Below, in pieces: positions 18,195 to 24,608 of a DNA stretch of 64,000 nucleotides. The stretch comes from Anaerolineae bacterium. Its GTDB lineage: Bacteria > Chloroflexota > Anaerolineae > Aggregatilineales > Phototrophicaceae. Position 1 is the first letter of the stretch. Each line of letters begins with the position of its first letter. The notes beneath the pieces are model-generated. The model ran no database searches, was not told the DNA's origin, and worked only from the letters and a program-made list of their open reading frames with translations. The position numbers were made by a program, and so were the translations under genes. Location of the stretch: the NCBI GenBank assembly GCA_022821805.1, contig JAJECX010000025.1, forward strand, positions 186,001 to 250,000. Direction: 5' to 3'.

Positions 18195-18660
18195 ATGAGA
18201 CCGTCCCGATTTCACCTTTGATTTCATAAATTGGCTCTTCCGATAAGAGCCAAGCAGATGCCATCGCAATTACTTGATTCAAGCCAAGTTTCCATTTGCC
18301 TGTAAGCGAGCATTCCCATATCGTCAGCACTCGCCATCCTTCGTCAAGAAGCGACCGGCGGTTCATAGCATCGCGTTCCACATTTCTCGCAACTTTTCGT
18401 TTCCAATAGTCAGCGTTGGTACTTGGCATTCTACACCGCGGACAAGAGTGACCGTGCCAAAAGCAGCCATTTACGAAAATGACAGATCCATACCGACGAA
18501 ACACGAGATCGGGTTTTCCAGGCAGGTCCTTGACATGCAAACGATAGCGAAATCCTGAGGCATGCAAGCCCTTTCGAATCATGAGTTCGGGTTTAGTATC
18601 CTTGCTCCCGACTCTTGACATTACATCGCTACGTTTTTCGGGAGAAACGGTGTCGGTCAA
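18178..18660 (-). CDS. vsr: Very short patch repair endonuclease Vsr
   Basis: A 160-residue Vsr nicks next to T:G mismatches created by deamination of 5-methylcytosine. All E. coli landmarks fall at the same numbers: catalytic D51 (LPGKPDLVF) and H69 (GCFWHGHSCP), and zinc ligands C66, H71, C73 and C117 (TIWECSL). The start is TTG 18660, supported by TAGGAG about 5 bases upstream and a normal N-terminus. The C-terminus overlaps the methyltransferase. It guards the mutation hotspots made by the adjacent methyltransferase. Confidence 0.93.
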   Translation of the reverse strand: MTDTVSPEKRSDVMSRVGSKDTKPELMIRKGLHASGFRYRLHVKDLPGKPDLVFRRYGSVIFVNGCFWHGHSCPRCRMPSTNADYWKRKVARNVERDAMNRRSLLDEGWRVLTIWECSLTGKWKLGLNQVIAMASAWLLSEEPIYEIKGEIGTVSYVAGH

Positions 18661-18697
18661 AGAGCGCTCCTAACCGCAATTACGAAACGCCATACAA

Positions 18698-18726
18698 ATT
18701 ATGTCACACTTTTCATCAACGCACAA
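18698..18726 (-). promoter_or_regulatory. Promoter of the restriction-modification operon
   Basis: On the minus strand, TTGTGC (18726-18721), a 17-base spacer and CATAAT (18703-18698). It lies about 40 bases before the vsr start. Confidence 0.55.
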
Positions 18727-18760
18727 ATGTTTCATGCTGGACGTGGCGGAAGAAGTCGCC

Positions 18761-20590
18761 TCAAGCCCCCGATACCCGCGGCATCCAAAGCGGCTCCAGC
18801 CCCCAACGACTGAATAGAAGCGCCCGCGTCGTCTCAGTTCGCAATTCACCATACGCGGGGTCGTCCCATAAATTGCGCGTACATGAAGGATCGGCCGCCA
18901 AGTCGAAAAGCTCGCGGCGATCCTCGCCCGGATCAAAATTGATCTGTCGCTGCCTCACATTGCAACTCTTCAGATACATCGCCGCTGACTTATTCGGCAG
19001 CGCCAGACTGGCCTCGGTGAGCGGCTCTTCTTTCTCCATCTCCGCGCGCAGGAACGCCTCGGTTAATCGGGCGCGCAATTCCGTATCCGCCCAGAGATTA
19101 TTGAGTTCACTTGGGTCATCAATTAGGTCGTAGATTTCGCCATAATCGCGATTGTAATAGAGCGTGATTTTGTAGCGCTCGTTGATAAAGGTCTTGAGAT
19201 GCAGCGTTGTCGGCTGATGACGATTCTCGATGATGACATGCTCGCGGACGGCCGCGTCATCACCTTGCGACGGGTCTGTGTCGGCGGGTCTGTGTCCACG
19301 CGACCCTACGCGACCCCATACTGCTTGCTGGCTGAGTCCGGTCATGTCGTCCGGAACATCGAGCCCGCAGTAGTCGAGGAAGGTGGGGGCGAAATCCACC
19401 AGCGTCTGCAGGCTGTGGGAGATGCGATTGGCCGGGATGCGCCCCGGCAGGCGCGCGATCATCGGCACGCGGATGCCATCGTCATAGTGGAAAGCGCCCT
19501 TGGCGATCAATCCATGCTGGCCGAAATAGTGCCCGTGATCGCTGGTGAAAACGACCAGGGTGTTCTCCGCCAAACCCAAGTTATCCAGATGGTCGAGAAT
19601 CTGGCCGATATATTTGTCCATACAACTGATCATGCCGTAGTAACAGGCGACATCTTTCGCCAGTTCATCGCGCTCGCGCAAATGCGAATGAAAGCCGTGG
19701 CAGCCGCTGCCGTTGGGCTCCTGCCAAGCTGAAAAATCAGGATCCGGCTCTTGGGTCAACTGCAGATGGGGCGGACTATCGTCGTGCTCGCCCGGCGTCA
19801 GCTCGGGGACCGTGATCTCGTCGGGGTCGTACATCGTATCCCAAGGCTCGGGCGCGAGATATTTGGGATGCGGATCAAAGAAGCTCGCCCAGAGAAAGAA
19901 GGGTCGCGTAGGGTCGCCTGGAGACAGACCCGCCGACACAGACCCGTCGGGTTCGCCGGCCTCTTGGTACTGTGAGATCAGCGAATTGCTGCGCTCGGCG
20001 ATCCAGGCGTTGTAATGAAAGCGCTCGGGGATCAGCCATTTGCGGCGCTGCGCGGCAACATTGCCGGTCGGCTGCAAATAATAATCGCGCCAATTGCTGA
20101 GCCCCTTCGCCTCCATCCATAGGGCGTAATGTTGGCCCACATGAGCCTCGTCGGTGTGGTTCCGCGCCAACTCGACATGATCGAATCCATAGAAGGGCTG
20201 ATCGAAGTCTCCCCAGAATTTCAGGTCTTGCAGCGTGGGGTAGGCTTCCAGCGATGGGTACTCCTCGGTGGAGTGCAGCGGCTGGAAGTGCGCCTTTCCC
20301 ACCAGCGCTGTCCGATAACCGGCGGCGCCCAAGCGATCGCCGACGGTCGGCTCCGTCTCGGACAGCTTGGTCCCGAGCGAATAGGCCCCGTGCTGCGATG
20401 GATACTTGCCGGTGATCATGCTCGCCCGCGTCGGTGTGCAGGTCGGGTTGGGGCAGTAGGCGCGTGTGAAGGTCGTGCCAGCCGCCGCCAGCTTGTCGAG
20501 CGCGGGCGTCTGAATCTCAGGATTGAATTGACCGAGGGTGTTCCAATGCTGCTGGTCTGATGTGATGAGCAGGATGTTGAGTTTTGACAT
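18761..20590 (-). CDS. Sulfatase (S1 family), with two in-frame repeat insertions
   Basis: A 609-residue cytoplasmic-looking (no signal peptide) sulfatase. It hydrolyses sulfate esters or is a choline-sulfatase-like phospho/sulfo-hydrolase. D12 (TSDQQ) is a metal ligand, C51-T-P-T-R55 is the C-x-P-x-R formylglycine motif, and TSDHG and WASFFDPHPKY are family landmarks. Two low-complexity inserts interrupt the usual pattern. One is GSVSAGLSPGDPTRP (about 216-230) just before FFLWASF. The other is VGSRGHRPADTDPSQ (about 426-441) before AVREHVIIENRHQP. Both are encoded by the same 48-bp element in opposite orientations. Whether the protein stays active is unknown. rarA lies 36 bases upstream and may be co-transcribed. 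Confidence 0.88.
   Translation of the reverse strand: MSKLNILLITSDQQHWNTLGQFNPEIQTPALDKLAAAGTTFTRAYCPNPTCTPTRASMITGKYPSQHGAYSLGTKLSETEPTVGDRLGAAGYRTALVGKAHFQPLHSTEEYPSLEAYPTLQDLKFWGDFDQPFYGFDHVELARNHTDEAHVGQHYALWMEAKGLSNWRDYYLQPTGNVAAQRRKWLIPERFHYNAWIAERSNSLISQYQEAGEPDGSVSAGLSPGDPTRPFFLWASFFDPHPKYLAPEPWDTMYDPDEITVPELTPGEHDDSPPHLQLTQEPDPDFSAWQEPNGSGCHGFHSHLRERDELAKDVACYYGMISCMDKYIGQILDHLDNLGLAENTLVVFTSDHGHYFGQHGLIAKGAFHYDDGIRVPMIARLPGRIPANRISHSLQTLVDFAPTFLDYCGLDVPDDMTGLSQQAVWGRVGSRGHRPADTDPSQGDDAAVREHVIIENRHQPTTLHLKTFINERYKITLYYNRDYGEIYDLIDDPSELNNLWADTELRARLTEAFLRAEMEKEEPLTEASLALPNKSAAMYLKSCNVRQRQINFDPGEDRRELFDLAADPSCTRNLWDDPAYGELRTETTRALLFSRWGLEPLWMPRVSGA
19269..19316 (+). repeat. Intragenic copy A of the composite repeat module
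   Basis: A 48-bp element containing GGTCTGTGTCCACGCGACC (19287-19305). It matches copy B (19901-19948, inverted) at 46 of 48 positions and the intergenic copy at 33842-33882 with few differences. It is read in frame by the sulfatase gene. Confidence 0.85.
19901..19948 (-). repeat. Intragenic copy B of the composite repeat module
   Basis: The same 48-bp element in opposite orientation to copy A (two differences). The sulfatase frame reads it as GSVSAGLSPGDPTRP without a stop. Confidence 0.85.
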
Positions 20591-20626
20591 GCTTTCTGTC
20601 TCACAGTTGCGGCCGACTAACGGGGA

Positions 20627-21850
20627 TCAGCGCTCGTTTCGATAATAACGTCTGCCCTTGATCGCCTCCGGCAGCATGCTCTCGTGCGTATACGCTTGAT
20701 AACCCTGTCCATAGCCCAATTCGCGCATCAATTGCGTTGGCGCGTTGCGGATATGCAGCGGGATCGCCAAATTGCCGTGCTCCTTGACATCGTCCAGCGC
20801 GCGAAAATAGGCATCGCCGGCGGACCGATCCTTGGGCGCGGTCGCCAAATAAGCGACGCCCTGCGCCAGATTGAATTGGCACTCGGGCAAGCCGATCGTC
20901 TCCACGGCGCGGAAGACATCGTTGGCGACGGTCAGCGCCTTTGAGTCGGCCATGCCGATGTCTTCGCTGGCGAAGATGACCATGCGGCGGGCGATGAACT
21001 TGGGGTCTTCGCCACTGTCGATCATGCGCGCGCAATAATAGAGCGCCGCGTCCACATCGCTCGCGCGCATACTCTTGATGAAGGCGCTGATGGTGTTGTA
21101 ATGCTCCTCGCCGGTTTTGTCGTAGCGCAGATGCTTCGATTGCAAGGTTTCGCGCAAATGGTCGACCGTGATCGCGGAAGCGCGGTAGAGGCGGGCGGCG
21201 TTCTCCAGCAGATTGAGGGCGGCGCGCGCATCGCCATTGGCGTAATTGGCGAGGAAGGCGACGGCGTCTTCGTCGATGTCAATCGCCAGCGTCGCGCTTC
21301 CGCGAGCGATGATCTGTTCGATCTCGGACCCCGTCAGCGGATTGAGCGTGAAGACTTGCATGCGCGAAAGCAGCGCCGAGATCACTTCAAAGCTGGGATT
21401 CTCAGTGGTGGCGCCGATTAGCGTGATTGTGCCGTCCTCGACATAAGGCAGCAGGAAGTCTTGCTGCGCTTTATTGAAGCGGTGAATCTCATCCAGGAAG
21501 AGGATAACGCCATCAGGCGCCTCGGCTTCTGGCGCGGCGAAGAGGCTGCGCTGGCTGCCTTTGGCTGCGGCTGCCCCATTGACCGATTCGACGATCTGCC
21601 GCAGCTCCGCCTTGCCGGCCGACACCGCCGAGAGATTGTAAAAGGGCTTCTCGCTGACTTCGGCGATCATGCGGACGAGGGTGGTTTTGCCGACGCCGGG
21701 CGGACCCCAAAAGATCATGCTGGGCACGGTCTGCTGCTGCAGGGCGCGGCTCAGTGGCTTGCCAGCGCCGACTAGATGCGTCTGACCGATGAACCCGCTC
21801 AGGTCGCGCGGGCGGATGCGCTCGGCTAGGGGCTGGGGTGGCTGCTGCAT
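20627..21850 (-). CDS. rarA: Replication-associated recombination protein A (RarA/MgsA), AAA+ ATPase
   Basis: A 407-residue clamp-loader-like AAA+ ATPase that acts at stalled replication forks. The N-terminus LAERIRPRDLSGFIGQTHLVG is the family signature. Walker A is GPPGVGKTT (49-57), Walker B LFLDE (117-121) is followed by IHRFNKAQQDFLLP, and sensor 1 lies in GATTENPSFEVISALLSR. The C-terminal region has the SDVDAALYYCARMI and RRMVIFASEDIG motifs of the tetramerisation domain. The length is slightly short of E. coli (447) but complete. No replication genes are adjacent. Confidence 0.95.
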   Translation of the reverse strand: MQQPPQPLAERIRPRDLSGFIGQTHLVGAGKPLSRALQQQTVPSMIFWGPPGVGKTTLVRMIAEVSEKPFYNLSAVSAGKAELRQIVESVNGAAAAKGSQRSLFAAPEAEAPDGVILFLDEIHRFNKAQQDFLLPYVEDGTITLIGATTENPSFEVISALLSRMQVFTLNPLTGSEIEQIIARGSATLAIDIDEDAVAFLANYANGDARAALNLLENAARLYRASAITVDHLRETLQSKHLRYDKTGEEHYNTISAFIKSMRASDVDAALYYCARMIDSGEDPKFIARRMVIFASEDIGMADSKALTVANDVFRAVETIGLPECQFNLAQGVAYLATAPKDRSAGDAYFRALDDVKEHGNLAIPLHIRNAPTQLMRELGYGQGYQAYTHESMLPEAIKGRRYYRNER

Positions 21851-21888
21851 GAATCGGCAATTCGACTCGGCTGTCTACGGATGAGGCT

Positions 21889-21897
21889 ATTATAGCA
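21889..21897 (-). promoter_or_regulatory. Extended -10 promoter of rarA
   Basis: TGCTATAAT on the minus strand (TGn plus a perfect TATAAT), about 40 bases before the rarA start. The -35 region is weak. Confidence 0.45.
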
Positions 21898-21976
21898 GGC
21901 GAATTCATTGCCATCGCTGCGCGTTTGGCAATTTGTGGCAACCGCAGCCCAGTGCTTGTTATCAATGAGATAGATT

Positions 21977-22050
21977 GTAGGGGCGATTCTGTGAATCGCC
22001 CGCCGGGACCACAACCATGAGGTCATGTAGCGGCGACCATTGGGTCGCCC
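21977..22050. repeat. Two tandem dispersed palindromes
   Basis: Copy 1 (21977-22001) is GTAG + GGGCGATTC-TGT-GAATCGCCC. Copy 2 (22027-22050) is GTAG + CGGCGACC-ATT-GGGTCGCC. The stem bases differ between copies but pair within each. They lie between rarA and the DinB-fold gene. Confidence 0.8.
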
Positions 22051-22113
22051 ACAACATCACTATTTCGCAATCGGGAGTCTGACGGACGCGCCCTTAGGCT
22101 GTCCAGATCAAGT

Positions 22114-22602
22114 TCACTGCCGCACGATCTTCACAATCTGATGCAAGTGATCCAGATCATGATACGCGCTGAGAATCAGCTGGTCATTCAGCGTGAAGCC
22201 GCCGCCATCGGCTGCGCGTCCAGGGCGCTCCCAGAGGTCTTCATCGTCTTCCGGCAGGGAGGCCATAAACTCGTGATAGGCAGCGCTGACTTTCAGCCAC
22301 CGCTGCAACAGCTCATTGGCGTCCTGCTCGGCGTAACCGGCATCTTTCACCCGTTCATCCACGCTCTTGCCCGAACCGGCCGGCAACTCCTCGCCCGCGG
22401 TCAGCGCCTGCGCCCGCGCCAGGAAATAGCTGTCGGTATCTGCCAGATGGCCCAGGACTTCCGAGATTGTCCAGCCATCGCCGCCATCGCGTTTGGCGAA
22501 TACGGCCGGATCGCTAATGTTTGTGACGATATGCTCGATATTGAGCATATTCTTTTCCATCGCCATGATTTGCCAGCGCCGATATCTGGGCATTGCGGTC
22601 AT
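22114..22602 (-). CDS. DinB-like four-helix-bundle protein
   Basis: A 162-residue protein of the DinB/YfiT fold. It has ISEVLGHLADTDSYFLARAQ (helix with a metal-ligand histidine) and the C-terminal LSAYHDLDHLHQIVKIVRQ with the paired histidines of the metal site. Members include bacillithiol/mycothiol-dependent transferases and proteins of unknown function. ATG 22602 is chosen because GAGGAGAG lies just upstream; ORF extension to 22644 has no ribosome-binding site. The gene has its own promoter candidate, and the exact substrate is unknown. Confidence 0.75.
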   Translation of the reverse strand: MTAMPRYRRWQIMAMEKNMLNIEHIVTNISDPAVFAKRDGGDGWTISEVLGHLADTDSYFLARAQALTAGEELPAGSGKSVDERVKDAGYAEQDANELLQRWLKVSAAYHEFMASLPEDDEDLWERPGRAADGGGFTLNDQLILSAYHDLDHLHQIVKIVRQ

Positions 22603-22634
22603 AGTTCTCTCCTCTGTTTGTGCTTTTGGCGCGC

Positions 22635-22643
22635 AGTATAACA
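22635..22643 (-). promoter_or_regulatory. Extended -10 promoter of the DinB-like gene
   Basis: TGTTATACT (TGn + TATACT) on the minus strand, about 33 bases before the start codon. Confidence 0.4.
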
Positions 22644-22668
22644 TAGCGCCGGCGAGCGGGTAGTGTGG

Positions 22669-23106
22669 CTAAGCGCTGCGCGCCTCTTCAAGGATAGCCA
22701 AGGCTTTGCGCGCGATGGCAACGGTCGGGTTGGCGCTGGTGCCCGGCGCCCGCTCCATCAAGACTTCGAGGAAAAACTCGTCCACTGCGAAGAGCGCCAC
22801 CGAGCCGTATAAGCCGCGCCCCAGCACATGCGGCTGGGGAAAATCTTCAATGGAGTTTTCTTCCTCAATGCCCTCTCGGATGTCCTTCATCCGCAGATAA
22901 TGCGCCATAGCGTCGTCCGCCGAGTCAAACTGGCCAAAGGTCATTTGGAAGTTGTTCGCCATCTGATCAATGTACGCCACGCGGACCGCGCGCCCATTGG
23001 TGATATTGCGTGGCGCGCCTACGCCGTTGTCAAAGCGGGAATAATCCCGCCGCCATTGCGTCGTTGTAACGATTTGGTTGGGCAGGCTGTCCAAAACAAC
23101 CTGCAA
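22669..23106 (-). CDS. Second domain of a split lipoprotein pair (possible pseudogene part or coupled ORF)
   Basis: A 145-residue product that is homologous to the C-terminal domain of the upstream lipoprotein. WRRDYSRFDNG, FGQFDSADDAMAHYLRMKDIR and PQPHVLGRGLYGSVALFAVD match WRRNFEVGTDG, FAVFPDAEAALAEFHRKQELR and PKPNLIGGGLYGSFGLFQID. It lies in the same reading frame, directly after the upstream TGA. Its only possible start is TTG 23106, 9 bases after that stop, with a weak GAAGAG before it. There is no signal peptide of its own. Either it is a coupled cytoplasmic product or the two are one gene broken by a nonsense codon. The domain's function is unknown. Confidence 0.6.
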   Translation of the reverse strand: MQVVLDSLPNQIVTTTQWRRDYSRFDNGVGAPRNITNGRAVRVAYIDQMANNFQMTFGQFDSADDAMAHYLRMKDIREGIEEENSIEDFPQPHVLGRGLYGSVALFAVDEFFLEVLMERAPGTSANPTVAIARKALAILEEARSA

Positions 23107-23115
23107 GACATCTCT

Positions 23116-23793
23116 TCAACCGTCGTCCATCGCCGAGCTGTCTGCGGCGCTTTCAAAGTCTGCGCGGTTATTTTCGAAGAACTTGAGCGTCTCGCTGGAG
23201 AGCGGCTGCATGGGGCTGGTCGAGGTGGTAAAGATCTCGACAAAGACCTCGATGAAGTAATTGTCGATTTGGAAGAGCCCGAATGAACCGTACAAGCCCC
23301 CGCCGATGAGGTTGGGTTTCGGGAATGAATCGTCCTCTTTGAGGTTTACCAGCGACGACCGGAGTTCCTGCTTGCGGTGGAATTCCGCGAGAGCCGCTTC
23401 CGCGTCTGGGAAGACAGCGAAGTTCAGGCTCATCTTGCTGCCTTGCTGGGTGTAATAATAGATCTCTCTGCCGACGGCGGGCCTGCGGATGCCGCGGATA
23501 TTCTTCACCCCGTCGGTTCCGACTTCAAAGTTGCGCCTCCATTCTTCTTCGCCCGCGGGCAGTGGGTCGGGCAGCAGCGCTATCAGACTTTCGATAATGC
23601 TCAGATTGACCTCGTAAGGATCGACAAAGTCAGCCGGCGGGGGCGTTGGCGACGGCGTCGCCGTCGGTTCCGGCGTCGGCGTCGGCGATGGAGTGATATC
23701 GAGCGTATCATCGGGCCGGCAAGCGGACAGCGCCAATAGCGCGACTAGCGTCAAGACAAACAAGCCTCGCTGCGGATGCGATCTCCGGTTCAT
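23116..23793 (-). CDS. Lipoprotein with proline/threonine linker and a duplicated unknown domain
   Basis: 225 residues. The signal peptide ends in the lipobox LALSAC (cysteine about 25), so the protein is probably membrane-anchored outside the cell. A PTPTPEPTATPSPTPPP linker (about 35-53) precedes an unrecognised domain (about 60-210) with NFAVFPDAEAALAEFHRK and IGGGLYGSFGLFQID. A related domain continues in the same frame after the TGA at 23116. The start overlaps the stop of the CUT2 ATPase (ATGA), so it belongs to that transporter operon and may be an accessory surface protein. Confidence 0.75.
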   Translation of the reverse strand: MNRRSHPQRGLFVLTLVALLALSACRPDDTLDITPSPTPTPEPTATPSPTPPPADFVDPYEVNLSIIESLIALLPDPLPAGEEEWRRNFEVGTDGVKNIRGIRRPAVGREIYYYTQQGSKMSLNFAVFPDAEAALAEFHRKQELRSSLVNLKEDDSFPKPNLIGGGLYGSFGLFQIDNYFIEVFVEIFTTSTSPMQPLSSETLKFFENNRADFESAADSSAMDDG

Positions 23794-24596
23794 GCTACAT
23801 CTCCATTTTCTTCGTCGTAGAGACGCAAGCGCTCGGGGATCTGCCCGGTCACGATCATATCGGCGACTTCGTTTTCACTTACTTCGCTCTTGTAAAAGTC
23901 GCCCAATTTGTGCCCGCGCTCGATAATCGTGAAGCGGTCGGCCACCTCGTAAACGTGGCGGATATTATGGGTGATGAAGATGACGCTCATGCCTTTTTCT
24001 TTGGCGGCAATCGTGTAATCGAGCACCTTCTGCGTCTCGCCCACCGACAGCGCCGAGGTCGGCTCGTCGAGAATCAGCAGCTTCTTGCCAAAATATACGG
24101 CGCGGCCGATCGCCACCGACTGCCGCTCGCCGCCGGACATATTGCCCACCGTCTCTTCCGAATCACGGATGTGAATGCCGACATCCGCCAAGGCGCGGAT
24201 GGATTCGCTCGCCATCATCTTCTTGTCGAGGAATTTGAAGGGTCCGACTTCGTATGTCGGCTCCTGCCCCAGCCAGAAGTTGCGGGCGATGCTCATCAGC
24301 GGGACCAGCGCCAGATCCTGATGCACCGTCTCGATGCCCAACTCGCGGGCGTCATGCGGCGAATAGATTCTCACCGCTTCACCGTCAAAGTAGATCTGGC
24401 CCCGTGTCAGCGAGTGGTAGCCGGTCAATACTTTGATCAGGGTCGATTTGCCGGCGCCGTTATCGCCCAGCAAGCCGACGATCTCGCCGCGGTCAACGTG
24501 GAAATCAATGCCGCGCAATACCTGTACACTGCCAAAATACTTGTGGATATCAATCATATCCACCAAGGCGTCATCATTTTTCTGAGTGTATTCCAT
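23790..24596 (-). CDS. CUT2 sugar ABC transporter ATPase (single-domain)
   Basis: A 268-residue cytoplasmic ATPase: Walker A GDNGAGKST (44-52), Q93, signature MSGGERQ (153-159), Walker B LLILDEP (173-179) and the switch histidine in FITHN. It has one ATPase domain, as in FrcA-type transporters, not the fused pair of RbsA/XylG; it would act as a homodimer. It lies 12 bases after the permease stop and overlaps the lipoprotein start. It energises import of the sugar bound by the protein at 26875. Confidence 0.93.
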   Translation of the reverse strand: MEYTQKNDDALVDMIDIHKYFGSVQVLRGIDFHVDRGEIVGLLGDNGAGKSTLIKVLTGYHSLTRGQIYFDGEAVRIYSPHDARELGIETVHQDLALVPLMSIARNFWLGQEPTYEVGPFKFLDKKMMASESIRALADVGIHIRDSEETVGNMSGGERQSVAIGRAVYFGKKLLILDEPTSALSVGETQKVLDYTIAAKEKGMSVIFITHNIRHVYEVADRFTIIERGHKLGDFYKSEVSENEVADMIVTGQIPERLRLYDEENGDVA

Positions 24597-24608
24597 AATT
24601 GTGGCTCC

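Noticed and set aside
16567..18660. Restriction locus considered as part of a larger defence island or prophage
   Set aside because: The flanks are a transporter operon and a sulfatase/rarA pair. No phage, integrase or other defence gene is present.
21977..22050. Two palindromes 50 bases apart considered as a CRISPR-like array
   Set aside because: Only two units, unequal repeat sequences and no cas genes. They belong to the dispersed palindrome family.
23106..23118. TGA recoding as tryptophan or selenocysteine in the lipoprotein pair
   Set aside because: TGA ends many other genes in this window normally and no recoding signal was seen. Nonsense mutation or re-initiation is simpler.
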